DNA of 64,000 bases from Hydrogenophaga sp. SL48 (GTDB lineage Bacteria; Pseudomonadota; Gammaproteobacteria; Burkholderiales; Burkholderiaceae_C), in the NCBI RefSeq assembly GCF_021729865.1, contig NZ_CP063400.1, positions 2,728,001 to 2,792,000 on the forward strand. Reading direction: 5' to 3'. A program made the position numbers and the translations under genes. Positions 48,277 to 58,371 of the stretch are shown here, piece after piece (position 1 is the stretch's first letter; each line of letters opens with the position of its first letter). The notes under the pieces were generated by a model. It worked only from the letters and a program-made list of their open reading frames with translations, was not told where the DNA came from and made no database searches.

Positions 48277-48354
48277 AAGGGGCACCGCCGGGCCGGCTTT
48301 GCCGGACGGCCAGTGCCGCCCCCTTGGGGGTCGCACGCAGCGCGGCGGGGGTGT
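48277..48354 (-). repeat. double-hairpin repeat after the ssuF-like gene
   Basis: AAGGGGCACCGCC, a CCGGCTTTGCCGG hairpin, CCCCCTTGGGGG hairpin, then GCGCGGCGGGGGTG. It ends directly at the TAG stop of the gene at 48356. Confidence 0.85.
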
Positions 48355-48355
48355 T

Positions 48356-48571
48356 CTAAAGCTTCGCGATGGACACCTCGGTGGACTTCACCAGGGCCAC
48401 CACATCGGAGCCCACCTTGAGTTCGAGCGCGTCCACCGAGCGGGTGGTGATGACCGAGGTCACGATGCCCCAGGGGGTCTCGACATCGATCTCGGAGACG
48501 ACGTCGCCGCGGATGATTTCGCGCACCTTGCCCTTGAACTGGTTGCGCACGTTGATGGCTTGAATGGACAT
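48356..48571 (-). CDS. ssuF: TOBE-domain molybdopterin-binding protein (SsuF/molbindin-like)
   Basis: This 71-residue single TOBE (Mop) domain reads AINVRNQFKGKVREIIRGDVVSEIDVETPWGIVTSVIT and then SVDALELKVGSDVVALVKSTEVSI, nearly identical in layout to molbindins. In Pseudomonas, ssuF of the ssu operon encodes this type and is needed for sulfonate use. Ligand oxyanion is unknown. It follows a 53-residue gene and the SsuE-like gene on the same strand. Confidence 0.88.
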   Translation of the reverse strand: MSIQAINVRNQFKGKVREIIRGDVVSEIDVETPWGIVTSVITTRSVDALELKVGSDVVALVKSTEVSIAKL

Positions 48572-48610
48572 GAAAAACTCCTGAAAAGAATGAGGAAAAA
48601 ATGAGATGAA

Positions 48611-48772
48611 TCAGCCCGGCCCGCAGAGCGCGTAGAGGCCCAGCGCCACCAGCCCGGCCGCGACCGCCAGGTTCACCACCCGCTCAAAGGGGGTGATGCC
48701 GTCCGACGGCAAGCGCATCTCGGACATTCCCGGGTATTCGGGCGGCAGGGGGTTGCGGTCGGGCGGGGGCAT
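48611..48772 (-). CDS. 53-residue small membrane protein between ssuE and ssuF
   Basis: This small frame (starting MPPPDRNPLPPEYPGM) has a proline-rich N-terminus, RLPSDGITPFERVVNLAV, and one membrane segment (VAAGLVALGLYALCG). It starts ATG 48772 and ends 39 bp before ssuF. The organised layout (soluble head, single helix) and operon position support a real gene. The function is unknown; a membrane adaptor is a guess. Confidence 0.6.
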   Translation of the reverse strand: MPPPDRNPLPPEYPGMSEMRLPSDGITPFERVVNLAVAAGLVALGLYALCGPG

Positions 48773-48778
48773 GGTGGG

Positions 48779-49375
48779 TCACACGCTGTACTGCGCCTGT
48801 GCGAACGGCACCGGCGCGAACACCGGCGTCACCGGCCAGCGCAGACCCTCGTGCAGCAGGATCGACACCGCGTCGTCCAGCCGGGTCTGGATCTCCTCGC
48901 CCGGCTGGTACTCGCCATTGGCGTCCTTGGGGATCTGGCTGTCCGACGCGTACACGCCCGGCAGGATGTGCCGGGCGCCGAGCGACTGCAGCACCGGGCG
49001 CAGCGCGTAGTCCAGCGCCAGCATGTGGTGGGGGCTGCCGCCGGTGGCGATGGGCAGCACCACCTTGCCTTTGAGCGCGGTCTGCGGCAGCAGGTCCAGG
49101 AAGACCTTGAGCACGCCGCTGTAGGCCGCCTTGTAGACCGGCGTGGCCACCACCAGCGCGCGGGCGTGGGCCACCTGTTCGATGGCGCGCACCACGCTCG
49201 GGTTGCCCCAGTCGGCCAGCAACAGCGCCTGCGGCGAGAGGTCGCGGATCTGCAGCCGTTCGACCCGCAGGCGGCGGTCGTCCACCTGCTCATGCAGGCG
49301 GCGGGCCACCCCGCTCAGCAAGTTGGACGAGCGCGAGTGCTCGGAAGGACTGCCGGCGATCAGCAGGACGGACAT
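48779..49375 (-). CDS. ssuE: NADPH-dependent FMN reductase (SsuE-like)
   Basis: This 198-residue flavodoxin-fold reductase resembles SsuE, which supplies FMNH2 to flavin monooxygenases. LLIAGSPSEHSRSSNLL carries the phosphate loop, VVATPVYKAAYSGVLKVFLDLLPQTALKGKVVLPIATGGSPHHML the SsuE-type flavin core. It probably serves the monooxygenase at 45853. It lies 6 bp upstream of the small membrane protein gene on the same strand and 45 bp after sbp2. Confidence 0.9.
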   Translation of the reverse strand: MSVLLIAGSPSEHSRSSNLLSGVARRLHEQVDDRRLRVERLQIRDLSPQALLLADWGNPSVVRAIEQVAHARALVVATPVYKAAYSGVLKVFLDLLPQTALKGKVVLPIATGGSPHHMLALDYALRPVLQSLGARHILPGVYASDSQIPKDANGEYQPGEEIQTRLDDAVSILLHEGLRWPVTPVFAPVPFAQAQYSV

Positions 49376-49420
49376 GGCAAAGGCTCCCTGGACAGTGTGT
49401 GACAGCGGGTGTGGAACCGC

Positions 49421-50440
49421 TTATTTCTTGGTGTAGATCTGGTCGAAGCTGCCGCCGTCGGCGAAGTGCAGCTTGGCCGCCTGCTCCCAGCCGCCGAAGG
49501 CCTCTTCGATCTTGAACAGGTTGAGCTTGGGCAACTGCTTGGCGTACTTGGCCTGGGCCTTGGCCGAGATCGGGCGGTAGAAGTTCTTGCCGATGATGTC
49601 CTGCGCCTCTTCGGTGTACAGGTACTCCAGGTAGGCCTGCGCCACGGCGCGAGTGCCCTTCTTGTCGACGTTCTTGTCCACCACGGTCACGGCCGGCTCG
49701 GCCAGGATGGAGAGCGAGGGGTAGACAAAGTCCACCTTGTTGCCGAACTCCTTCTCCAGCAGGTAGGCCTCGTTTTCCCAGGAGATGAACACGTCGCCCT
49801 GGGCGCGCTGGGCGAAGGTGATGGACGAGCCGCGCGCGCCCGAGTCGAGCACGGGCACGTTGTCATAAAGCTTGCCCACGAATTCCTTGGCTTTCGCTTC
49901 GCTGCCGTACTTGCGCTTGGCGAACTCCCAGGCGGCCAGGTAGTTCCAGCGGGCGCCGCCCGAGGTCTTGGGGTTGGGGGTGATGACCTTCACGTCCGGG
50001 CGGATCAGGTCGTCCCAGTCCTTGATGTTCTTGGGGTTGCCTGCGCGGGTGACCAGCACGATGGTGGAGGTGTATGGGGAACTGTTGTGCGGCAGGCGCT
50101 TTTGCCAGTCCTTGGGAATCCAGCCGCCGTTGTTGTGCAGCGCGTCGGTGTCACCGGCCAGGGCCAGCGTGGCCACATCGGCGTCCAGACCGTCGATGAT
50201 GGAGCGGGCTTGTTTGCCCGAGCCGCCATGGCTCTGCTTGATGGTCACGTCCTGGCCGGTCTTGGCCTTCCAGTGTCTGGCGAAGGCCGCGTTGTATTCC
50301 ACGTACAGCTCGCGCGTCGGATCGTAAGACACGTTGAGCAGGGTGACGGGGGCAGGCTGGGCCCAGGCCGGCAGGCCGGTCGCGGCGACGGCGCCGGCGC
50401 CGGCGAACAGGGTGGTGATGAGGGTGCGGCGGGATGTCAT
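49421..50440 (-). CDS. second sulfate-type ABC transporter substrate-binding protein
   Basis: This 339-residue protein has a twin-arginine-like signal ([20 protein letters not shown], cleavage after AWA) and the Sbp/CysP fold: [40 protein letters not shown] and [23 protein letters not shown]. It binds sulfate or thiosulfate, giving the cell a second receptor for CysTWA or another permease. It opens the operon sbp2-ssuE-small protein-ssuF. An imperfect AT-rich repeat AGTTG/CAACT lies upstream (50518-50540). Confidence 0.92.
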   Translation of the reverse strand: MTSRRTLITTLFAGAGAVAATGLPAWAQPAPVTLLNVSYDPTRELYVEYNAAFARHWKAKTGQDVTIKQSHGGSGKQARSIIDGLDADVATLALAGDTDALHNNGGWIPKDWQKRLPHNSSPYTSTIVLVTRAGNPKNIKDWDDLIRPDVKVITPNPKTSGGARWNYLAAWEFAKRKYGSEAKAKEFVGKLYDNVPVLDSGARGSSITFAQRAQGDVFISWENEAYLLEKEFGNKVDFVYPSLSILAEPAVTVVDKNVDKKGTRAVAQAYLEYLYTEEAQDIIGKNFYRPISAKAQAKYAKQLPKLNLFKIEEAFGGWEQAAKLHFADGGSFDQIYTKK

Positions 50441-50611
50441 GGGTTTTCTCCGGGGATGAATGAACAACGGAGCGGATCATGGAAGCCGGGCAACCAAACC
50501 GGAACGAATACGTTTTCAGTTGTTAATGAGGAAATCAACTAAGCAGAAAACCGTTGCCGTTCAAGGCCTGCGCAGCGGTTGCACGGAACCCCCACGGGTA
50601 AGATGAACCGC

Positions 50612-52057
50612 ATGAACGTACACATCCGATTTCTGGGCGCTGCCGGCACCGTGACCGGCTCCAAATACCTGGTCGAATTCAATGACCAGAGCCTGCTGGT
50701 GGACTGCGGTCTGTTCCAGGGCTACAAGCAGCTGCGGCTGCGCAACCGCGACCCGTTGCCGGTGATGCCCAACCACATCGGCGCCGTGCTGCTGACGCAC
50801 GCCCACCTCGACCACAGCGGGTATTTGCCGCTGCTGGCCAAGGAGGGGTTTCACGGCAAGGTCTGGACCACGCCCGCCACGCGCGACCTCGCCCATATCC
50901 TGCTGCCCGACAGCGGCCACATCCAGGAAGAAGACGCCAATTTCGCCAACCGCAAGGGCTTCAGCAAACACGCGCCCGCCCTGCCGCTCTACACCGAGGC
51001 CGATGCGCTGAACTGCCTCAAGCTGATCCGCACCGTGCCCATGCACCAGGCCTTTGAGCCGCTGCACGGCTGGACGGCGCGCTTCACCAGCGCCGGTCAC
51101 ATCCTCGGTGCGGCCAGCCTGCTGCTGGAGGTGGGCGGCCAGCGCATCCTGTTCTCGGGCGACCTGGGCCGGCCCGACGACTCGCTGATGAACCCGCCCG
51201 ACCAGCCGCCCGCGGCGGACGTGGTGGTGGTCGAGTCCACCTATGGCGACCGGGAGCACCCGGACGAGGACGTGCTGGCCGAGCTGGGCCCCTCGTTGCA
51301 GCGCGTGGCCGCGCGCGGCGGCACGGCCGTGGTGCCGGTGTTTGCCGTGGGCCGTGCGCAGGAGATCCTGCACGCCATCGCCCTGCTCAAGGCCAACGGC
51401 GTGTTGCCGCACGGCCTGCCGGTGTACCTGGACAGCCCGATGGCCATCCACACCACCGACCTGTACGACCGCCACCTGGGCGAACACCGGCTCAACGCTG
51501 CGCAGTGCCGCGACATGGAACACGTGGCCAAGATGACACGCTCGGCCGACGAGTCCAAGGCCATCGCGCAACAGCACGGCCCCAAGATCGTGCTCGCCGC
51601 CGCCGGCATGGCCACCGGCGGGCGCGTGCTGCACCACCTGATGCAGTACCTCGGCCACCACCGCAACATGGTGGTGCTCACCGGTTACCAGGCGCCCGGC
51701 ACGCGCGGCGCCAGCCTGTCGGAGGGCGCAACGAAGCTGCGCATCCACGGACAGGACGTGCCCGTGCGCGCCGAGGTGGTGCAGATGAAATCGGCCTCGG
51801 CCCACGCCGACGCCAGCCAACTCATGGACTGGCTGCGCGCCATGCCCGGCGCACCACGCCGCGTGTTCGTGACGCACGGCGACATGGGTGCCTCCGACGC
51901 GCTGCGCCACCGCATCGAAACCGAGCTTCGCTGGTCCGCGCTGGTGCCCGAACATGGCAGTGTTCACGAAGTCCCCCCCGCGCCGCTGCGCGTCACCCCC
52001 CCTGGGGGGCGCGGCTTGCCGCCCGGCAAAGCCGGTTCGGCGGCCGCTCACGAATGA
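50612..52057 (+). CDS. MBL-fold/beta-CASP RNA-processing protein with repeat-derived C-terminus
   Basis: This 481-residue protein is a CPSF-like metallo-beta-lactamase/beta-CASP nuclease (YSH1/Cft2-type). HAHLDHSGYLPLL is the first metal motif, SAGHILGAASLLLEVGGQRILFSGDLGR the next, and KSASAHADASQL the beta-CASP His motif. Such proteins process or degrade RNA. ATG 50612 was preferred to 50603. The last 28 residues ([20 protein letters not shown] and on) come from a dispersed repeat, so the original stop has probably been lost. Confidence 0.88.
   Translation: MNVHIRFLGAAGTVTGSKYLVEFNDQSLLVDCGLFQGYKQLRLRNRDPLPVMPNHIGAVLLTHAHLDHSGYLPLLAKEGFHGKVWTTPATRDLAHILLPDSGHIQEEDANFANRKGFSKHAPALPLYTEADALNCLKLIRTVPMHQAFEPLHGWTARFTSAGHILGAASLLLEVGGQRILFSGDLGRPDDSLMNPPDQPPAADVVVVESTYGDREHPDEDVLAELGPSLQRVAARGGTAVVPVFAVGRAQEILHAIALLKANGVLPHGLPVYLDSPMAIHTTDLYDRHLGEHRLNAAQCRDMEHVAKMTRSADESKAIAQQHGPKIVLAAAGMATGGRVLHHLMQYLGHHRNMVVLTGYQAPGTRGASLSEGATKLRIHGQDVPVRAEVVQMKSASAHADASQLMDWLRAMPGAPRRVFVTHGDMGASDALRHRIETELRWSALVPEHGSVHEVPPAPLRVTPPGGRGLPPGKAGSAAAHE
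51973..52045 (+). repeat. double-hairpin repeat forming the 3' end of the MBL gene
   Basis: CCCCCCCGCGCCGCTGCGCG, a CCCCCCCTGGGGGG hairpin, CTTGCCGCCCGGCAAAGCCGG. It reads in the same direction relative to its gene as the copies at 34970, 43492, 48277 and 57163, but here the reading frame runs through it. Confidence 0.8.
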
Positions 52058-52088
52058 TGCATCTCGCTCGAAGTTCTTTTGCTGAAAC

Positions 52089-53282
52089 ATGAACCCCCTC
52101 AAACCGCTTCTGTGCCTCTCTGCGCTTGCGCTGACCCTGCCCGGCTTGGCTCAAACCACACCCGACTTCACCCGCTGTCTCGACGGCCTGCAGGCCGACG
52201 CGCGCGCCGCCGGGGTCTCCGAATCGAGCTACCGCCGCTTCACCGCCGGGCTCACGCCCGACATGAGCGTGATCGACAAGCTCAACTACCAGCCCGAGTT
52301 CCGCATGCCGATCTGGGACTACCTCAGCGGCCTGGTGGACGACGAACGCGTGCAGCAAGGCCAGGCCATGCTGCAACAGCACGCCGAGGTGCTCGCGCGC
52401 GTGCAGCAGCGCCACGGCGTGGACCCGGCCACCGTGGTCGCGGTCTGGGGCGTGGAGAGCAATTTCGGCCAGACCCTGGGCAAATACCCGCTGCTGCAGG
52501 CCCTGGGCACGCTCTCGTGCCACGGGCGGCGCCAAAGCTACTTCCAGGGCGAGTTCTATTCGGCGATGCGCATCCTGCAGGGTGGCCACATCGCGCCCGA
52601 GCGCCTGTTCGGCTCCTGGGCCGGTGCGTTCGGCCACACCCAGTTCATGCCCACCACCTTCGAGCGCCTCGCGGTCGATTTCGACGGCGACGGCCGCCGC
52701 GACCTGATGGACAACACCAGCGACGCGCTGGCCTCCACCGCCAATTTCCTCGCCAAGGCCGGCTGGCAGAGCAGCCAGCCCTGGGGGTTTGAGGTGAAGC
52801 TGCCGCCCGGCTTCAACACCGACAACGAGGGCCGACGCAGCAAGCGCGCCATGAGCGAGTGGGTTGCGCGCGGCCTGCGCAAGGTCGACGGTTCGCCGCT
52901 GCCCGAAGGCCTGGGATCGGCCGGCCTCATGACGCCCTCGGGCGCGCAGGGTCCGGCCTTTCTGGTGTTCAAGAACTTCGACGCGATCTACAGCTACAAC
53001 GCCGCCGAGAGCTACGGCCTGGCCATTGCCCACCTGAGCGACCGGCTGCGCGGCGCCGGCCCGTTCACGACCCCGTGGCCCACCGACGACCCGGGCCTCT
53101 CACGCGCCGAACGCCGCGAACTGCAAGGCCTGCTGATCCTGCGCGGTCACGACATCGGCGAGGTCGACGGCATGCTGGGCGACAAGAGCCGGGAGGCCAT
53201 CCGGGTGGAGCAAACCCGGCTGGGGATGGAGGCGGATGGGCGGGGTGGACAGAAGGTGCTGAAGGCACTGCGTAGCCGATAG
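52089..53282 (+). CDS. mltB: lytic murein transglycosylase (MltB-like)
   Basis: This 397-residue enzyme cleaves the glycan strands of peptidoglycan. After a signal peptide (LSALALTLPGLAQ) the SLT catalytic region has VVAVWGVESNFGQTLGKYP with the catalytic Glu in VESNFG. SWAGAFGHTQFMPTTFERLAVDFDGDGRRD is the MltB family core. A C-terminal peptidoglycan-binding domain (LQGLLILRGHDIGEVDGMLGDKSREAI) follows. It is a periplasmic soluble or weakly anchored form, as no lipobox Cys is seen. Confidence 0.92.
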   Translation: MNPLKPLLCLSALALTLPGLAQTTPDFTRCLDGLQADARAAGVSESSYRRFTAGLTPDMSVIDKLNYQPEFRMPIWDYLSGLVDDERVQQGQAMLQQHAEVLARVQQRHGVDPATVVAVWGVESNFGQTLGKYPLLQALGTLSCHGRRQSYFQGEFYSAMRILQGGHIAPERLFGSWAGAFGHTQFMPTTFERLAVDFDGDGRRDLMDNTSDALASTANFLAKAGWQSSQPWGFEVKLPPGFNTDNEGRRSKRAMSEWVARGLRKVDGSPLPEGLGSAGLMTPSGAQGPAFLVFKNFDAIYSYNAAESYGLAIAHLSDRLRGAGPFTTPWPTDDPGLSRAERRELQGLLILRGHDIGEVDGMLGDKSREAIRVEQTRLGMEADGRGGQKVLKALRSR

Positions 53283-53368
53283 CCCCACCAGACAATCCTT
53301 GGAGAATGCACTCAGAAAAGCGACCCATACAGGGGCACAGCCCCTGAAAACAAAGGCAAGGAGGCCGC

Positions 53369-53857
53369 ATGCGGAACTGGAAAAAAGGGTGGCGAACGTT
53401 GTTGTGGTGCGTACTCATGTGCGCCCATGTGATGTCGATCGCCCAGGTCTACACCTGGACAGACAAGGACGGGCGAAAGCACTTCGGGGATCCGGCCACC
53501 ACACCGGAGGACAAACGCGACTTGCCGGTCCATGTGCACCCACCGAACGTCGCGGACAGATTCGTCCCCAACCCGGGGAACAATGCGAACGGCGCCGAGA
53601 TGGGCGACGCCACCACACCGGGCGCACCGGCCGTCTCCATCGCGCCAACGGGCGGGCCCAACAAGCCCGCATTCAACGATCGCTCAGGTTGCCAGGCCGC
53701 CCGGCAGGCCTATGACGCCAGCGTGGCTTGCTACGCCGAATGCGGAAAGACATCTTGCAGGGGAGGGCTGGCTCAAGGAGGCAGGGGTTCTAGCAGCTGC
53801 GGCCGAAACAACGCCGACTGCGGCCACTGCAAGGATCTGCCCATGCCACGCTGTTGA
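53369..53857 (+). CDS. DUF4124-domain secreted protein, Cys-rich C-terminus
   Basis: This 162-residue protein has a signal peptide (GWRTLLWCVLMCAHVMSIA) and a DUF4124 domain, YTWTDKDGRKHFGDPATTPED, a small beta unit of unknown role in proteobacterial periplasmic proteins. The C-terminus holds eight cysteines. A CAGGGGC/GCCCCTG leader hairpin (53330-53346) and AAGGAGG precede the ATG. The function is unknown. Confidence 0.82.
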   Translation: MRNWKKGWRTLLWCVLMCAHVMSIAQVYTWTDKDGRKHFGDPATTPEDKRDLPVHVHPPNVADRFVPNPGNNANGAEMGDATTPGAPAVSIAPTGGPNKPAFNDRSGCQAARQAYDASVACYAECGKTSCRGGLAQGGRGSSSCGRNNADCGHCKDLPMPRC

Positions 53858-53905
53858 CGGTCTTGCCTGTCAGCAACCCCGACTGCACGGTGCGCAGAGC
53901 GAGCT

Positions 53906-54358
53906 TCAAAGCCAGCCGAACTGCGCCCGCACATCCCGCGCGGTCACGTTCACCGGCGCCGTGGGGGCCTGCGTGTACTGCCGCAGGTTGGGTGCCCGCA
54001 CGCCGCCGCCGTCCTGGCCGAGCACGGCCACGCCCTTGATGTGCCAGCCCCGTTCGCGCAGCGCGGCCACGTAGGCCTGGGCGTCGGGGAAGGTCTCCAG
54101 GTCGGTCTTGTATGCCGTGGGCGAGAGGCAGAACACCACCGCCTCGCAGCGCGAGCGCGTCACCTCGTGGATGAAGTCGTCGATCGAGGTGCGGGTGATC
54201 TGCAGGGTGCCGACCCGGGCGTAGAAACGCTGTGGCCGTTTGTTGCTTTGCAGCTGGATGTCGCGCACGCTGCGGTTGAAACAGCCGGTGAGACTGCGCA
54301 CCACCGAGGTCTTGCGGGTGTTGGCGTTGCCAATGAGGATGTAGGCGTCCATGGGCAT
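53906..54358 (-). CDS. putative P-loop protein with variant Walker A
   Basis: This 150-residue protein starts MDAYILIGNANTRKTSVVRSLTG. The loop GNANTRKTS resembles a Walker A motif but has Arg in place of the last Gly (GxxxxRK[ST]). A following strand, EAVVFCLSPT, could be Walker B-like. ERGWHIKGVAVLGQDGG lies near the end. No family is recognised; nucleotide binding is uncertain. It lies 7 bp after ybjQ on the same strand and may share its promoter. Confidence 0.6.
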   Translation of the reverse strand: MPMDAYILIGNANTRKTSVVRSLTGCFNRSVRDIQLQSNKRPQRFYARVGTLQITRTSIDDFIHEVTRSRCEAVVFCLSPTAYKTDLETFPDAQAYVAALRERGWHIKGVAVLGQDGGGVRAPNLRQYTQAPTAPVNVTARDVRAQFGWL

Positions 54359-54365
54359 GAACCGC

Positions 54366-54713
54366 TCAGCCCAGCTTCACCGCCGTGCCGCTGACGGCGA
54401 CCATCATCATGCCGTTGGCCTCGCCCATGACCTCGTAGTCGAAGTCGATGCCGATCACACCGTTGGCACCCATGGCTTTCGCGGCCTCGATCAGGCCGTC
54501 CATCGCGGCGTCGCGCGCGCCGGCCAGCGCGCGTTCGTAGCCACCGGCCCGGCCGCCGACCACGTCGCGCACGGAAGAAAACATGTCGCGGAAGATGTTG
54601 GCGCCGATGATGGCCTCACCGTTGACCACACCGAGGTACTGGCCCAGCTCGATGCCGGGCGGCGTGGTGGTGCTGAGGAAAAAACCGTCGGTGCTTTTGG
54701 AAAACCAGCCCAT
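54366..54713 (-). CDS. ybjQ: YbjQ family protein (heavy-metal-binding-like domain)
   Basis: This 115-residue protein has the YbjQ/UPF0145 fold: STTTPPGIELGQYLGVVNGEAIIGANIFRDMFSSVRDVVGGRAGGYE and then AMDGLIEAAKAMGANGVIGIDFDYEVMG, a standard sequence for the family. Members form pentameric rings of unknown function. ATG 54713 begins MGWFSKSTDGFFL. It precedes the P-loop-like gene by 7 bp, so the two may be an operon. Confidence 0.92.
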   Translation of the reverse strand: MGWFSKSTDGFFLSTTTPPGIELGQYLGVVNGEAIIGANIFRDMFSSVRDVVGGRAGGYERALAGARDAAMDGLIEAAKAMGANGVIGIDFDYEVMGEANGMMMVAVSGTAVKLG

Positions 54714-54834
54714 GTGAACCTCCGTTGGATGCGTGTGGTGGATGCACCCGGGGGTGCGTTCGGATTCATTGTGCCAGCGCTGTCAGCACCCTCACCCCAG
54801 CCATCTCCCGCACGCAGGCGAGAGCGCAAAGCAC

Positions 54835-55471
<637 letters not shown>

Positions 55472-55488
<17 letters not shown>

Positions 55489-57118
55489 TGTCCATGTGTG
55501 CAGGGCCTTCGATCAGCATGAAGGCCAGCGGCGCGAGCACCATCAGCAGACAGGCGAGCACGAGCGCGGCGTCGAGGTTGGCGGCGCCGGGCCTGCCCAG
55601 GTGCTGGTAGATCAGGGTGGTGAGCGTGGTCCACTCGGGCCGCGAGAGAAACAGCGTGACGGCGAATTCGCCGAGCGCGGTCGCGGCCGCGAAGGCCATG
55701 CCCCGGCGCAGCGCGGGCGCCACCATGGGCAAGGTGACCCGCCAGAACACGCGCCAAGGATTCGCGCCCAGCGAAGCCGCCGCCTGCGCGCAGCTCGCGG
55801 GCAGACCGTCGAGCGCGGCGGTGAGCGACTTCGCGATGAAGGGGTAGGCCAGCAACGCATACGCCGCCAGCAGCAGGGCGAGGCTCGCGGTCAGGTCCGG
55901 GTAGAGCAGCAACAGGCCGAAGGCCACGGTCACAGGCGACACCACGAACGGCAAAAAAGCCGCCGCGCGCCAGGCCAGCGCCAGCCAGCCTCGCGCCTCG
56001 CTGGCGTGTCGCGCCATCGAAGCCGCGTCGAGCGCGCGCACCGCGAGCGCGTGCGTGAGGCCCAGCGCGGTGGCGAGCGCCAGCGCCATGGCGGTGAAGC
56101 GCAACGTGTTCCACAACGCGTTCAGCGTCTCGATCTCCATCAGCACGTCGGCGCCCTGCCCCGCCACCAAAGCCTGAGCGGCACGCCACACGATGGCAAG
56201 CAACGGCGCGGCGCACACCACGAACAGCACCCCCAGCGCGGCCGCCACGGCCGCCCACTGCCAAGGGCTGCCCGGGCGTTGCCGCGCAATGGGCGTCACG
56301 CGCCCCGGCGCGGCCAGCCGTTTTTCCAGCCAGGCGTAGGTCAGCGCCACCGCGCCAGTGAGCCCCAGCATCCAGACCGCGAGCACGCCCGCGCGGCCCA
56401 GCTCCAGCTCGTGTGCGACCAGGGTGTAGATCTCCACCTCGGCGGTGGCGTAGCGCTGCCCGCCGAGGATCAGCGCGAGGCCGAAGCCCGCGAAACAGTA
56501 GAGAAACACCAGACACAGTGCTGACGCCAGCCAGGGCAGGATGGCCGGCCATTCGACGCGCCAGAACGCGCGCCAGGGCGTGGCGCCCAGTGTGCGCGCG
56601 GCGGCCACGCGCGGCGCGCTCACCTGCTCCAGCGCGTCCACGCCCGCGCGCACCACGAGGCACAGGTTGAAAAACAGGTTGCCGTAGAGCAGCAGCCAGG
56701 GCGTGTCCACCAGCTCGATGCCAGCCTCGGCCAGCGGCCCGCCGAGCAGCCCGCGCGGCCCCCAGAGCGCCAGCACACCGAGCGCCGCCACCAGCGTGGG
56801 CACCACGAAGGGCAGCATCAAGAGACGCAGCACCAGCGCGCGGCCGGGAAACGCCAGCCGGGCCAGCACCCAGGCCACGGGCAGCCCCAGCAACAAGGCC
56901 AGCACGCAGGTGATGCCCGCCTGCGCGAACGACCACACGATGCGCCAGCGCAGGAAATGATCCTGCCAGACATCGAGCCAGCGCACCGGCTCGGCGCCCT
57001 CCAGCCCACCCGCCCCCAGCCCCTCGATCAACAAGCGCCACACCGGCGCCACCAGCACCAGCGCCAGAAAGCCCAGCGGCAGCGCGGGCAGCAGCCAGCG
57101 CGATCTCAAGCCATGCAT
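55472..57118 (-). CDS. thiP: thiamine ABC transporter permease ThiP
   Basis: This 548-residue protein is a fused permease with about twelve hydrophobic segments, two copies of the binding-protein-dependent domain: LLMLPFVVPTLVAALGVLAL and TLGATPWRAFWRVEWPAILPWL in the first, ASLGANPWRVFWRVTLPMVAPAL in the second. It imports thiamine or its phosphates with ThiB. ATG 57118 (MHGLRSRW) is preferred to the upstream extension, which is in the repeat at 57163-57245. Confidence 0.92.
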
Positions 57119-57162
57119 GAGCGTGCAGAACCAGGGCGGAGGGCCGAAGCACGTGCCCCGAC

Positions 57163-57245
57163 CAGGGCACCCGTGGAACCGGCTTCGCCGGGCCACCCGG
57201 TGCGTCCCCCCTCCAGGGGGGAAGCCGCGAAGCGGCGCAGGGGGT
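57163..57245 (-). repeat. double-hairpin repeat between thiB and thiP
   Basis: AGGGCACCCGTGG, a CCGGCTTCGCCGG hairpin, CCCCCCTCCAGGGGGG hairpin, then GCGAAGCGGCGCAGGGGG. It ends directly at the stop codon of thiB. It is the copy closest to the one at 34970. Confidence 0.85.
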
Positions 57246-58286
57246 TCATTTCAAGACGGTCTTGGTCCAGCGCTGCATCCAGGCCTTGCCCTTGGCAGAG
57301 GCCTCGGCGGCGGGCGGGTTGTCAAACGCCGTCGGCTCGCTCGCGTGCGCCTTGATCACGTCCACGCGCGCGGCGCCCGCCTCGGCCGGGAACATCCACA
57401 TCGTGGTCTGCAGCGCCTGCTGGGCCGGGGCCGAGCGCAGGAGCTCGATGAACTGGCCGGCGGCGGCCTGGGCGGCCGGGTTGCCGCCCTTGACCAGCGC
57501 CACGCCCTCGACCTGGCGGAACACACCGCCCTTGAGGAACAGGTTGGCCGTGGGCGACTCGGTGATCTTCTCCTTGCTGTAGAAGACCTCGGCCGCCGGG
57601 CTGCTGGCGTAGCTCACGACGATGGGGCGCGTGCCGCCGTTGCGCGTGAACTCGGTGTAGTAGGCCTCGGTCCAGCCCTTGACCACCTTCAAGCCGTTGG
57701 CGCGCATCCGGCCCCACCATTTGAAGGCACCCTCTTCGCCCAGGCCAGCGATGGTGGCGTACACAAAGGCCTGGCCCGGGCTGGAGGTGGCCGGGTTCTG
57801 CACCACCAGCAGCTTGGCGTAGGCGGGCTGGGTCAGGTCGTCCAGCGAGGCGGGCAGCGCCAGGCCCTTCTTGGCGAACCAGGCCTTGTCGATGTTGAGC
57901 GTGACGTAGCCGTAGTCCACCGGCACCACGCCGCCGTCCAGCGCCACAGCCGCCGCGCGCTGCGCCGCCGGGCCGCTGTAGGGCTCGATCACGCCAGCCG
58001 AGAGCGCGCGCGGGAGCAGCGTGTTGTCGATGCCGAACACCACGTCGGCGATGGGTTTGGCCTTGGTGAGGATGAGCTTGTTGGTCATCTCGCCGGCGTC
58101 GCCGGCCTTGACGATCTGCAGCTTCGTGCCGGCCTCTTTCTCGAACTGCGCGAGCAGCTCCTTGGGCAAGTCGAACGAGCTGTGGGTGAGCACACGCAGG
58201 GTCGGCTTGGCCTGCGCGTGCGCGAGGGGCGACAACGCCGCAAGGGACAACGAAGCCAGAACCCAATGAAAAATCCGCCGCTGCAT
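57246..58286 (-). CDS. thiB: thiamine ABC transporter periplasmic binding protein ThiB
   Basis: This 346-residue protein has a signal peptide (HWVLASLSLAALSPLAHAQ) and the ThiB fold: TLRVLTHSSFDLPKELLAQFEKEAG, TKAKPIADVVFGIDNTLLPRAL, VPVDYGYVTLNIDKAWF and PTANLFLKGGVFRQVEGVALV. It binds thiamine in the periplasm. ATG 58286 was preferred because the longer frame crosses the riboswitch. A dispersed repeat separates it from thiP. Confidence 0.92.
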   Translation of the reverse strand: MQRRIFHWVLASLSLAALSPLAHAQAKPTLRVLTHSSFDLPKELLAQFEKEAGTKLQIVKAGDAGEMTNKLILTKAKPIADVVFGIDNTLLPRALSAGVIEPYSGPAAQRAAAVALDGGVVPVDYGYVTLNIDKAWFAKKGLALPASLDDLTQPAYAKLLVVQNPATSSPGQAFVYATIAGLGEEGAFKWWGRMRANGLKVVKGWTEAYYTEFTRNGGTRPIVVSYASSPAAEVFYSKEKITESPTANLFLKGGVFRQVEGVALVKGGNPAAQAAAGQFIELLRSAPAQQALQTTMWMFPAEAGAARVDVIKAHASEPTAFDNPPAAEASAKGKAWMQRWTKTVLK

Positions 58287-58371
58287 GTGAAACCGCCTTG
58301 TCAAAAAAACGCCTGCTGGAAGCGCTTGAAAGGGACGGATCACTGCACCACAGCGGACCGGCTCATCACGC

